Assembly (NCBI RefSeq): GCF_001440395.1
Contig: NZ_LLXZ01000059.1
Location: forward strand, 62,001 to 126,000
DNA length: 64,000 nucleotides
Origin: Bradyrhizobium jicamae
Lineage (GTDB): Bacteria; Pseudomonadota; Alphaproteobacteria; Rhizobiales; Xanthobacteraceae
Direction: 5' to 3'
Shown: piece after piece, positions 28,154 through 36,736 of the stretch
How positions within the stretch are numbered: the first letter of the stretch is position 1
Layout: each line of letters begins with the position of its first letter
The notes under the pieces: model-generated
Database searches by the model: none
What the model saw: only the letters and a program-made list of their open reading frames with translations
Told to the model about the DNA's origin: nothing
Translations under genes and position numbers: made by a program

Positions 28154-29197
28154 ATGAGCTGGTCTTTTGGTTTAGCTCCACGACTTTTTCTTATGACGTT
28201 GGTCTCGCTGCCCGTGATCGTTCAGCCGTTCGCTGCGAATGCGCAGACGCCAAACGCCCGGATGCAAGGCGATCGTTTGCTGGCTCGCGCGCCGCCCCCA
28301 CAGAAGCCGCAAGCGGCGATGAATGCCTGGACAGTAGGTATTGCGGGAGGCCTCATCGAGGGTGCGCCGATCCGCCTGGCGGCGGAGATCGCCCGCGTCG
28401 TCGATGATGGAAACAATCTGCACGTTCTGCCGGTCGTGACGCGCGGCGCCACGGAGAATGTGAATTCGCTGCTCTATCTGCGCGGCATCGACGCCGCGAT
28501 CATCAATTCGGATGTGCTGGAGGAATACAAGAGCCAGGTGCCTGATATTCAGCAGCGGCTTTCCTACATCCTGAATCTGTTCCCGTCCGAGCTGCATATC
28601 TTCGTTCGCCCCGAGATTCAGAGCCTGAACGATCTGGCCGGCAAGAAAGTAAACTTCAATACCCAGGGCACCGCGGCGGCCTATTCGGGTCCGCTGATCT
28701 TCAGCCGGCTCGGCCTCGACGTGGAAAAGACGTTCATCCCGCATCAGGTCGCGCTCGAGCAGATGCGCAAGGGCGAGATGGCGGCGGTCGTCTTCATTAC
28801 CTCGAAGCCGGTAGATGCGTTCGTGCGCGGCCGTTGGGAGTCCGGGTTCAAGTTCCTGCCGATCCCCTATGACAGCAAGTTCGAGGACTATTATCTGCCC
28901 GCCGCGCTCGATGCCGCGGACTATCCCAATCTGATCAAGCCTGGCGAACGGATAACGACGATTGCCGTTCCGACCGCTCTCGTCGCCTTCAATTTCACAG
29001 CCAAATCGAACCGCTTTCAGCGCATCGCTCGTTTCGTCGATCACCTGTTCTCGCGGATCGACAAGCTGCAGCAGCCCGGTTTCGACCCGAAATGGAAGTC
29101 GATCAATCTCGCGGCAACGGTTCCTGGCCTGGCGCGCTTCCCGGCGGCGCAGGCGTGGCTGGGACGCCGACCGCGCGCAGCGCATGCATCACAATGA
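28154..29197 (+). CDS. TAXI-type TRAP transporter solute-binding protein
   Basis: A 347-residue exported protein: signal peptide (residues 1-31, ending ANA-QT), then an NMT1/TAXI-like binding fold with VGIAGGLIEGAPIRLAAEIA, RGATENVNSLLYLRGIDAAI and FNTQGTAAAYSGPLIFSRLG. TAXI proteins capture small organic acids or related ligands. No DctQM-type membrane subunits are nearby, so it may act as a sensor or in an unusual complex. It overlaps the next gene by four bases. Confidence 0.75.
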   Translation: MSWSFGLAPRLFLMTLVSLPVIVQPFAANAQTPNARMQGDRLLARAPPPQKPQAAMNAWTVGIAGGLIEGAPIRLAAEIARVVDDGNNLHVLPVVTRGATENVNSLLYLRGIDAAIINSDVLEEYKSQVPDIQQRLSYILNLFPSELHIFVRPEIQSLNDLAGKKVNFNTQGTAAAYSGPLIFSRLGLDVEKTFIPHQVALEQMRKGEMAAVVFITSKPVDAFVRGRWESGFKFLPIPYDSKFEDYYLPAALDAADYPNLIKPGERITTIAVPTALVAFNFTAKSNRFQRIARFVDHLFSRIDKLQQPGFDPKWKSINLAATVPGLARFPAAQAWLGRRPRAAHASQ

Positions 29198-29826
29198 GAA
29201 ACGCGGCTATCCCGGTTGTCGTTGGAATCGCGCTCGCAAGCGGGATTGCCTGGGCGCAGGGGGCAGAAGACCCGGCGGCCCAGCTTCGCGACTGCGGCCC
29301 GATGGAGGGCTCTGAACGGCCGGAGTGTCCGGACAAGGCCTCGCCGACGGCTGCGCCCGTGCAACAGTCGGTCTCCAAGGGAGACAGCTGGATCTTAAGC
29401 CAGACGACATCGCCGGTCGACTATTCACCTGTCGCCACCGCCACGACCTTGTCGCAGGATGGTGCCATCGAATCCGCAATGAAGCTTTCAGTTCGATGCC
29501 GCAAGGGGCAGACCGAGCTGGTAGTCGCGGGGCCCGGCATTTCGGGCCGCGGCAACGATTACGCGATTTCCTATCGGATTAACGATGGTCAGCCGGTGCA
29601 GATCGCGGCCGCACCACCGGCGTCCGGAGCAGGGGTTGCGTTCGGCGGCGACGTCATTCGTTTGCTGCAGTCGCTTCCAGACGCTGGAAGCCTCAGCGTT
29701 CACCTCGCACACCGGACAGGAGCCGCGGTGGATGGGACGTTCTCGCTCGGCGGGTGGGAAGCGGTGCGTACGAAGATGATCGTTGCGTGCAAATGGTCTC
29801 ATCCAGCCGCGAAACCGAACGGGTGA
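29194..29826 (+). CDS. Exported VasI-like protein
   Basis: A 210-residue protein with a signal peptide (cleavage near WA-QG). The N-terminal stretch LRDCGPMEGSERPECPDKA and the C-terminal beta-rich part (SVRCRKGQTELVVAGPG, YAISYRINDGQPV, ending in a conserved CKW) follow the pattern of the T6SS-associated VasI/TagO family. No type VI genes are in the window, so it is probably a stand-alone relative. It is translationally coupled to the TAXI gene (ATGA). Confidence 0.55.
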   Translation: MRNAAIPVVVGIALASGIAWAQGAEDPAAQLRDCGPMEGSERPECPDKASPTAAPVQQSVSKGDSWILSQTTSPVDYSPVATATTLSQDGAIESAMKLSVRCRKGQTELVVAGPGISGRGNDYAISYRINDGQPVQIAAAPPASGAGVAFGGDVIRLLQSLPDAGSLSVHLAHRTGAAVDGTFSLGGWEAVRTKMIVACKWSHPAAKPNG

Positions 29827-29859
29827 TGGCATCAGATGAAGTTTGTACAGGAGAGCTCG

Positions 29860-30480
29860 ATGAAGATGTTTCAACATATTGCCAGCGTAACCACCATAGT
29901 AGCCGCTACAGTCCTGTTCGCCCCGTCATTCGCTGCGGCAGAGCGAGGCGGGCGGTACTGGGTGCCGGCAACGACGTATCCCGCTGTGTACCAGCCGCCC
30001 GTTGCAGAAAGAGTTGCCGCCCCGCGTAAAGCCACCAAACATAGTAAAGCCGCCAAGCATAGAAGGGATCGATCCCTTCTTGCCGCCAACGCGAGGCTTG
30101 CGTCCGACGCCAAGGCGCACCGTTTAGTTCTGCAGGTAAACACGAACGACCCCGCCGCGATGAACCTCACGCTCAACAACGCAACGAATGTTGCGCAGTA
30201 CTATAAAGATCTCGGCGAGAAGGTGAAAATCGAGGTGGTCACGTTCGGGCCGGGCCTGCATATGCTGCGCGATGACACATCGCCGGTAAAGGCCCGTATT
30301 GAGGAGATGGCGCTGAGCAGGCCGGAGGTATCGTTCAAGGCCTGCGGCAACACTCAGGAAAGAATGCACAAGGCCGAGAACAAGGACATCCCGATTGTTG
30401 CTCAGGCGGAAGTGGTGAAGTCAGGCGTCGTACGCGTGATGGAGCTGCAGGAGAAGGGATGGTCCTATGTGAAACCGTGA
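29860..30480 (+). CDS. Exported DsrE-family protein
   Basis: A 206-residue protein: signal peptide (cleavage near AAA-ER), a basic linker rich in Lys/His/Arg, then a DsrE/F-like fold (VLQVNTNDPAAMNLTLNNA, EVVTFGPGLHMLRDD, VSFKACGNTQERM). Cys in FKACGNT is the likely reactive residue. Relatives handle sulfur or are of unknown periplasmic role. ATG 29860 is chosen because AGGAG precedes it; an upstream ATG at 29836 is in frame. Confidence 0.75.
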   Translation: MKMFQHIASVTTIVAATVLFAPSFAAAERGGRYWVPATTYPAVYQPPVAERVAAPRKATKHSKAAKHRRDRSLLAANARLASDAKAHRLVLQVNTNDPAAMNLTLNNATNVAQYYKDLGEKVKIEVVTFGPGLHMLRDDTSPVKARIEEMALSRPEVSFKACGNTQERMHKAENKDIPIVAQAEVVKSGVVRVMELQEKGWSYVKP

Positions 30481-30617
30481 GCGAGGCGCTGGATCGCCAA
30501 CATGGGCGATGATCCACTCGTCAGCCTGCCTCTGCGCGGCCGTGCCGGCAAGCGACGCGGCCTCCCAGCGTTAACTGCATCACGCATCGGGACATGATTC
30601 TAACTGCCGCATTAGGC

Positions 30618-31790
30618 TCACGACATCGACGCGACCACGTCCAGCATCACCTCCGTCGCGCCGCCGCCGATGGATAGGACGCGGGCGTCACGCGCCATGC
30701 GCTCGATCGGGCTCTCGCGCATCAAGCCCATGGCGCCATGGAACTGCAGGCACGTGTACATGACCTCGTTGACGAGTTCGCCGCAGACGGCCTTCACCAT
30801 CGAGACCTCGCGCAGGCAATCTTCGTCCGCCGCCATGCGCCAGGCGGTGGCATAGAGAAACTGGCGGCCTGCCTCCACCTTCGCAGAGAGCATCGCGAGG
30901 CGTTCACGGATCGCCTGCATGTCCCACAGGACGCCCCCGAATGCGCGGCGAGCTTTCACCCAGGCGAGCGTCATGTCGATCGCTGCCTCGGCCGCCCCTA
31001 TCGCCATGCCGGCGAGGACAAGGCGCTCGTTCTGGAAGTTCCGCATGATAGAGTAGAAGCCAAGTCCCTCCGCGCCGAGCACGTTCTCGGCCGGGATACG
31101 GCAACCGTCGAAGACGAGCTCCGCCGTATCGGAGGAGCGCCAGCCGTGCTTGTCCAGTTGGCGGGCGACGCTGAGGCCTGGCGTGCCCTTCTCGACGAGG
31201 AACATCGTGATCCCGTGGCTTCCTGCCGAGGGATCGGTCTTGGCGGCGACGCAGTAGAGATCCGCGTGGACGCCGTTCGTGATGTAGAGCTTCGTGCCGT
31301 CGAGGATGTAAGAGTCGCCCTCTCGGCGGGCGCGCGTGGAAATGGCCTTCACGTCCGAGCCTGCATCCGGCTCCGTGATGGCGACCGCGGTGATCACCTC
31401 GCCGCTGATAATGCCCGGCATCCAGCGGGCCCGCTGGGCTTTGGTCCCGTCGTGAAAGACATGCACGGAAGCCATGTCGGTATGGACCAGCGTCGCGATG
31501 GCGACGCCGCCATAGGTCGAGCGCCCGAGCTCCTCAGCGAAGATCGTGGATGCGGTCGCGTCCATCTCGGCACCACCGTACTCGGCCGGGTAGCGGATGC
31601 CGAAGAAGCCGAGTTCGCCCATGCGGCGCAGGATCGGACGGGGAATGAACCCGTCCTCTTCCCAGCGATCCGCACGGGGCTTGATCTCTTCCTCGACGAA
31701 CCGGCGCACCTGGTCGCGTAAGAGCTCATACTCCCCCGCCGCCCAAGGCAGCCCCGGTCCTCGCGCCGGTACCCAAGCTTTGTCCATCAT
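30618..31790 (-). CDS. Acyl-CoA dehydrogenase (possible aminoacyl-carrier dehydrogenase)
   Basis: A 390-residue flavoprotein of the acyl-CoA dehydrogenase family. Visible motifs are AITEPDAGSDVKAISTRAR, LDGTKLYITNGVHADL, FQNERLVLAGMAIGAAEAA and LQFHGAMGLMRESPIER. It is the last gene of the minus-strand cassette PPTase-TE-NRPS-ACAD, 82 bp after the NRPS. In other clusters such enzymes oxidise an aminoacyl group held on a PCP (for example prolyl to pyrrolyl); here the likely substrate is the group on the NRPS carrier. That is inference; ordinary beta-oxidation is the alternative. The glutamate base position was not determined. Confidence 0.82.
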   Translation of the reverse strand: MMDKAWVPARGPGLPWAAGEYELLRDQVRRFVEEEIKPRADRWEEDGFIPRPILRRMGELGFFGIRYPAEYGGAEMDATASTIFAEELGRSTYGGVAIATLVHTDMASVHVFHDGTKAQRARWMPGIISGEVITAVAITEPDAGSDVKAISTRARREGDSYILDGTKLYITNGVHADLYCVAAKTDPSAGSHGITMFLVEKGTPGLSVARQLDKHGWRSSDTAELVFDGCRIPAENVLGAEGLGFYSIMRNFQNERLVLAGMAIGAAEAAIDMTLAWVKARRAFGGVLWDMQAIRERLAMLSAKVEAGRQFLYATAWRMAADEDCLREVSMVKAVCGELVNEVMYTCLQFHGAMGLMRESPIERMARDARVLSIGGGATEVMLDVVASMS

Positions 31791-31872
31791 TCATCCGCTC
31801 TGCTATGTCCAACGCAAAAGCTTCCGTCCGGATTGGTACCTACCCCCTAGGCCGTTCGGAGGCCCCGGTAAG

Positions 31873-34848
31873 CTAGAGTTCGATTTCCTCTCTCGGTCCT
31901 TCCGAGACCGGAGTGGCTCTGGAATCGGTCACCCACAGCATTCCGTCGATCACTTCCGCCAGTCCGGCCACTGTCGGGCGCTCGAAGAGGTTGCGAAGCT
32001 GCACGTCGACGCCGAAGGTCGCCCGCATGCGCGACACCGCCCGCATCACCAGCAGCGAGTGCCCGCCCAGGTCCATGAAGCTGTCGTGACGGCCGATCGA
32101 CTCAACCTTCAGGAGATCGCGCCACAGCGCGGCCAGCGTCTTCTCGGTTTCCGTGGAGGGGGCGACGAAGTCTTGTGCAGGCTGGATGTTCTCCGCCGTC
32201 GGCTCGGGAAGGGCGGAGCGGTCGATCTTGCCGTTGGACGTGAGCGGCATCCGTTCGAGGCGAATATAGTGCGTCGGAATCATGGACTCGAAGAGTTCTT
32301 CGGCGAGGTGGGTGCGCAGGTCGGCCACGGTCAGGGGTTTCGACGAGACGTAGTAGGCCACAAGTCGTGCGATGCCGTCTTCGGCCGCTGGCGGTTCGAC
32401 ATAGCCGATCTGGGCCATGATCTCCTTGATGCGGGGTACGTCCAGCTCGTCGTTGAGTTCATCAACGGCTTCGTCGCGCGTTTTCTGGCCGAGACGTACA
32501 TCCCAGCTGTAGGGAAGGGCGTAGTTGTGATATCCGCGCTGCTTCTTATGAACGTAGATGCCGACATCGTTGATGAGGCAGTTCGTGGAGCGCCCTGTAT
32601 CCGCAGGTCGGTCCCATCCTGCCTGCGTCTTCAGGAAGTCGAGCATGTCCTCCAGAGGGACGCTCCAGTAGCGGTAGAAGTCGATGAACTTCACTTCTTC
32701 GAATATTGAGTCGCTCCGGAAGGCATCCACGTTGAGATAGCGCGACACAGCATCCTCGCGGCGGTGATACTCCTTGCGCGCCTCGGCGATGAGCGCGTCC
32801 AGGCGGGCCGGATCGTAGTCGTCCCGCTTGAAGACCTCCTCAGTCAGGCGCGTCTCAAAGAATTGGCCGCGGGACAACCCCGTCACGATGTACCCGATCC
32901 CTCGTTCGCGGGCGACGTTCGTGGCCAGGGTGTAGATCGTTTTGAAGCAGCCGTTGCAGACGTTCGCGAACCGTTTCAGGCTGTCGACGAAGATCTCGTT
33001 CATATGCGGCGTGCTTCCCCAGTGGTGATCCACGCCGAGGGAGTTTACGAGCCGCCTGATATTGGCCTTGGCTCCTTCCGAAATGAAACCGTTGTCGAGG
33101 GTGAAGGTGAGCGGCTTCACGCCCATGGCGACGAGCTTGCACAGCATAAAACTGCTGTCTTTGCCGCCGCTCAACAGCACGATGCAATCGTAAGGTCCCT
33201 TCCGGTTAGCCTGCATCTCCGCGATGAGAACCTGGAGGTCATCCGATGTCTTGAAATAGGTCTGCGCCTTGTCGACATAGGTGTCGAAGGCCCGGCATAG
33301 ATTGCAGACGCCTGCCGCATCGAACGTCGTGCCGGGCAGGTCGGATGCGACACCGCACCGTTCGCAATAGCGCACTTGTGTCGCTGGTTTCGCCACCGAG
33401 GTGGCGACGGCAGCGACAGCGCATTCCTGAACGTGCGGGTGTTTCAGAAGTCGCGCTTCGATCTCGCCCAGCTCGACACGCGCGCCACCAACCTTCACCT
33501 GATGATCGGCGCGGCCGAGAAAGTCCAAGCGCCCTTCCGAGTTCCAGCGGGCGAGATCGCCTGTCTTGTACAGCCGCAGCTTCGAAAACCCATCCCGGGG
33601 ATCGGTGGCCGTGAGGAAACGCTCGGCGGTCAGGTCAGGGCGATTGAAATAGCCACTCGCGAGACCGTCGCCGGCAATGAACATCTCACCGATGACGCCG
33701 GGGGCGGTGGGCTGATGTGCCTTGTTAAGGACGTAGATGCCCGCATTGGCGGCCGGAACGCCGATCGGCACCGATGCGGATTGATCCCGATCGATGTCGA
33801 AACGGTGAATCATGCAGCCCACAGTGGCTTCGGTTGGTCCGTACTCGTTATAGATCTCGATGGGATGGGGGATGGCTTTCGTGATATCGCGAGCCAACTC
33901 CGTCTTGAAGTCCTCGCCACCCACGATGAACTTGCGCAGCCTTGTGGTCTCAAGATTGCAACCGCGGATCATCGCAAGATGCGCCGGCGTCAGCTTCATG
34001 ATATCGACGGCATTGTCGTCGATGACCTTGAGCACGACCATGCTCTGGACTCCGGGATCACCAAGATAGACCACGATGCGGCCGCCGGTGATGAATGGCG
34101 TGAAGAGCGTCGTGACGGTCAGGTCGAAGGCGAGGGATGAGAAAAGGGGCCATGCTAGACGTTCGCCGGAACTGTACATCCGGGCGGCCCACCAGATGTA
34201 GTTCACCAGGTTTCGGTGCTCGATCACGACGCCCTTGGGCGTGCCGGTCGAGCCGGAGGTGAAGATGATATAAGCGGCGCCGTCCTGAGTGGCAGCGGAC
34301 GGACGGTCCGAAGCCGGCTGATTCAAAATCGACCCGAAATCGGCGTCGAGCACGAAAATGTCGGCAAGGTTCGGGGAGATGACGGATTGCAGGCGCGCCT
34401 GAGTGATCGCCACCGGCGCCCGCCGATCGGTTCCGTTGGCAATGTCCTTCAGGATTGTTGCGAGACGCCCCTTCGGCGTTGCCGCATCCACCGGCACATA
34501 GGCTGCGCCGGACTTCAGGACGCCCAAGATCGCGACGACGATTTCAATGGAGTGCTCCATGAACACAACGGCGATCCGACCCGGACCTACGCCGGTCGAG
34601 CTCAGATGCGCGGCCATCTGGTTGGAGCGTTCATTGAGTTGCTGGTACGTCAGCGTTGCATCGCCGAAGCGGATCGCTTCAGCGTCAGGACTACGCATCG
34701 CTTGGTCGCGGAAGAGATCGACGATCGTCCGGTCCGACGGGTAGGGCGCTGCCGTGGCATTGTACTCGACGACCATCGCTTGATGATCGGCATCTTTCAG
34801 CAGGGGAAGCGCTACGCCCTCCGCCGCGATAGGTAGGACTTCATTCAT
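31873..34848 (-). CDS. NRPS module with a PP-loop ATPase domain inserted in the adenylation domain
   Basis: A 991-residue protein from ATG 34848, which has GGGAG just upstream; an in-frame TTG at 34875 is less likely. Counting from 34875, residues 45-490 are the adenylation core (IIFTSGSTGTPKG, YNEYGPTEATVG, KTGDLARW, VELGEIEARLL). Residues 500-825 are an inserted domain with a four-Cys finger (CERC, CNLC) and a PP-loop VLLSGGKDSSFML, like N-acetyl-sugar amidotransferases (WbpG type). The adenylation C-terminal subdomain then resumes (PLTSNGKIDRSALP), followed by a carrier domain with S940 in DLGGHSLL. There is no condensation domain. Specificity residues read as DLTKIGEVG, close to the known Asn code DLTKLGEVGK. 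The domain order and motifs are seen; the reaction is inferred. Confidence 0.88.
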   Translation of the reverse strand: MNEVLPIAAEGVALPLLKDADHQAMVVEYNATAAPYPSDRTIVDLFRDQAMRSPDAEAIRFGDATLTYQQLNERSNQMAAHLSSTGVGPGRIAVVFMEHSIEIVVAILGVLKSGAAYVPVDAATPKGRLATILKDIANGTDRRAPVAITQARLQSVISPNLADIFVLDADFGSILNQPASDRPSAATQDGAAYIIFTSGSTGTPKGVVIEHRNLVNYIWWAARMYSSGERLAWPLFSSLAFDLTVTTLFTPFITGGRIVVYLGDPGVQSMVVLKVIDDNAVDIMKLTPAHLAMIRGCNLETTRLRKFIVGGEDFKTELARDITKAIPHPIEIYNEYGPTEATVGCMIHRFDIDRDQSASVPIGVPAANAGIYVLNKAHQPTAPGVIGEMFIAGDGLASGYFNRPDLTAERFLTATDPRDGFSKLRLYKTGDLARWNSEGRLDFLGRADHQVKVGGARVELGEIEARLLKHPHVQECAVAAVATSVAKPATQVRYCERCGVASDLPGTTFDAAGVCNLCRAFDTYVDKAQTYFKTSDDLQVLIAEMQANRKGPYDCIVLLSGGKDSSFMLCKLVAMGVKPLTFTLDNGFISEGAKANIRRLVNSLGVDHHWGSTPHMNEIFVDSLKRFANVCNGCFKTIYTLATNVARERGIGYIVTGLSRGQFFETRLTEEVFKRDDYDPARLDALIAEARKEYHRREDAVSRYLNVDAFRSDSIFEEVKFIDFYRYWSVPLEDMLDFLKTQAGWDRPADTGRSTNCLINDVGIYVHKKQRGYHNYALPYSWDVRLGQKTRDEAVDELNDELDVPRIKEIMAQIGYVEPPAAEDGIARLVAYYVSSKPLTVADLRTHLAEELFESMIPTHYIRLERMPLTSNGKIDRSALPEPTAENIQPAQDFVAPSTETEKTLAALWRDLLKVESIGRHDSFMDLGGHSLLVMRAVSRMRATFGVDVQLRNLFERPTVAGLAEVIDGMLWVTDSRATPVSEGPREEIEL

Positions 34849-34884
34849 GAGATGCGCTCCCATTGCGGAAATCAAAAAATCAAA

Positions 34885-35910
34885 TCACGTCCCGTTCAGC
34901 TTTTGGGTTGCCTGGCGATAAAGCTCTGCGATGGCAGGTGCATCCGGGTCCTCCAGCATGAGGACATCGTGGCAGTCATCGGACCCGAAATAAAATTCGG
35001 CATGGGGCACCACTCGAAGCCATCGGTGCGGTGCTGCACCCGATCGCAGCCAGGCCTTGTTCGGAAGGAAAATGCATACGCGACCCGAATACGGAGTGGG
35101 GATGTACCGCCGCAAAGCCGTGATCGCCGCGGACTTGAGTCGAGCTCTGCTCGCCAGCACCGGATCCGTAGTGACAGGCTCTTTGCTTTGGCGGATGCGG
35201 GTCACGAGGGCGCGGCTGCGCTCGCCGAGAATCCGGAGGCGACTGCCGAAATATCGGAGACGGGCGCCGAACGTCGGCAGCTTCGCCATCTGTCGCAGGT
35301 GCGGATAGGCGCTACGCCTGGCAAAGAAATACAGCAGACGCGGCAGTTCCTTATAGGTGGAGGGATGAAGCGGGCCAAACAGCGCTATGCATGGGACCTC
35401 CGCTCCGCGTTGACCCAGGATTTTTGCCAGTTCGAAAGAGGTTGAAGCGCCGGAGCAGTAACCGGCGATGATGTACGGACCGGTGGGCTGGTATTGGATG
35501 ATCTGGCGGGCGAAGTACTCGGCGATATCTTCGACGCGGTCCATCGGCTCGCTCTGCCCATCGAAGCCCGACGGCTGGAGTGCGTAGAACGGTTGATCGT
35601 CGCCCAGGTGCTTCGACAGGTCCGAAAATGAGAAGGGCGCCCCGATATGCCCGGGTACGGCGTAAATAGGCGTGCGTGTTCCGCTAGACTGCAGGGGAAT
35701 GATGGCAGGCTGTTGCCGGGCCGCAGCCGTGGCCATATTCAGAAACGCGATGAGTTCGTCCTTCCGGTCCCGCAACTGGTCGCGAAACTCCGCCGTCAGT
35801 GCGCCAGCTGGCGCGTTGCACCGCAGCCGGTCGCCATCTACCCAGATCTTGATGTCCTTGGCCGCGAGGCCTGCGAGAAGCCCCGGGATCTGCGTCACGT
35901 CCGCCGACAT
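34885..35910 (-). CDS. Stand-alone thioesterase with TubC-type docking domain and Cys nucleophile
   Basis: A 341-residue protein. Residues 6-58 match a TubC N-terminal docking domain (LLAGLAAKDIKIWVDGDRLR, then ALTAEFRDQLRDRKDELIAFL), normally found at NRPS/PKS termini. Residues 68-335 are an alpha/beta-hydrolase thioesterase. The nucleophile elbow reads AGYCSGA, so Cys152 replaces the usual Ser. H314 in DCHDVLML is the likely general base. The usual acid after the next strand (LLD) is LFG here. It lies upstream of the NRPS and ends 36 bp before the NRPS ATG. It probably docks to the module and releases or cyclises its product. Confidence 0.82.
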   Translation of the reverse strand: MSADVTQIPGLLAGLAAKDIKIWVDGDRLRCNAPAGALTAEFRDQLRDRKDELIAFLNMATAAARQQPAIIPLQSSGTRTPIYAVPGHIGAPFSFSDLSKHLGDDQPFYALQPSGFDGQSEPMDRVEDIAEYFARQIIQYQPTGPYIIAGYCSGASTSFELAKILGQRGAEVPCIALFGPLHPSTYKELPRLLYFFARRSAYPHLRQMAKLPTFGARLRYFGSRLRILGERSRALVTRIRQSKEPVTTDPVLASRARLKSAAITALRRYIPTPYSGRVCIFLPNKAWLRSGAAPHRWLRVVPHAEFYFGSDDCHDVLMLEDPDAPAIAELYRQATQKLNGT

Positions 35911-35998
35911 AGGGCCTTCCGATCAGGTCCAATCGAATTGATCAAGCTCCTCGTTTGTCCGCTGTGCATCGTAGGTGAAGGATGCCATCGCGGGCACT

Positions 35999-36736
35999 TC
36001 AATTCCGGACTACCACCGTCCCGATGTACCCAGGTTTCGGTACGAACCTGCGGACAACCCAATCCCTTTCATGGCAAGAAAGGGGCTGTCCCAAGCCGCA
36101 CCCCAAGGCCTTAGAGATAGCCTCCAGCCGGGTCCAGCGTTCAAGGAAGCCCTCCAGCCGGTCTTCCGGACCAAGGGCGGCATAGGACCCATACTCGGAG
36201 GCGGAAAAGCAAAGCGCTGCGATCTCGTCCGCTTCCGGCACAGGGAGAACTGCCTCGATGTCCACCCCGACCTCCTGCCTGGTCGAGAGGGCGACGACCG
36301 CGACATCTCCGGAACGTGAGACGCTGAAGCGCAAATCGCGACCCGGCATACGGTGCGAGAGGTGGGGTTTGCCGAGGCGTCCATGTTCTAATTCGACGTC
36401 GGACGGCGAGATTCCCAGTTTAGAAGCGAGGACCCGGCGCAACTGCCCCCGGGTAGCGACGAAGCGGCGGCGGTCCCGCTCCAGTCTCAACCCCTCGGCG
36501 CGTCGGCGTTCCTCCTCGTTGAGGCAAACGCCTATCTCACGGATGACGTCCTGCTCCGCATCGAGGATGAATGCCAGGACCTCCAAATCATCATTCTCGG
36601 AAACCTGCACTATGATCCCGGCGCAGCAGTCAGAAGTCATAAGTGGATTCCGATCGCTGGGAGCGCTCATGCGCACAAGTGCAATTCTTTGCATTGAACC
36701 GCAGCGCCATCTATGCGGATTACCCTGATGAAACAA
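35999..36736 (-). CDS. 4'-phosphopantetheinyl transferase (Sfp type)
   Basis: Up to 245 residues. The family motifs are VGVDIEAVLPV (Mg-binding Asp/Glu), CFSASEY and WTRLEAISKALG, plus LGKPHLS and FSVSRSGDVAVVALS. In the WxxKE motif the Lys is Leu, leaving Glu and the downstream Lys. It transfers phosphopantetheine to carrier domains, here most likely the NRPS carrier and possibly the two ACPs in the decayed island. The true start is unclear (36736, 36694 or 36670). It is the first gene of the cassette. Confidence 0.82.
   Translation of the reverse strand: MFHQGNPHRWRCGSMQRIALVRMSAPSDRNPLMTSDCCAGIIVQVSENDDLEVLAFILDAEQDVIREIGVCLNEEERRRAEGLRLERDRRRFVATRGQLRRVLASKLGISPSDVELEHGRLGKPHLSHRMPGRDLRFSVSRSGDVAVVALSTRQEVGVDIEAVLPVPEADEIAALCFSASEYGSYAALGPEDRLEGFLERWTRLEAISKALGCGLGQPLSCHERDWVVRRFVPKPGYIGTVVVRN

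Noticed and set aside
31597..32709. Plus-strand 370-codon frame opposite the NRPS 3' end
   Set aside because: Shadow of the NRPS; no protein-family motifs.
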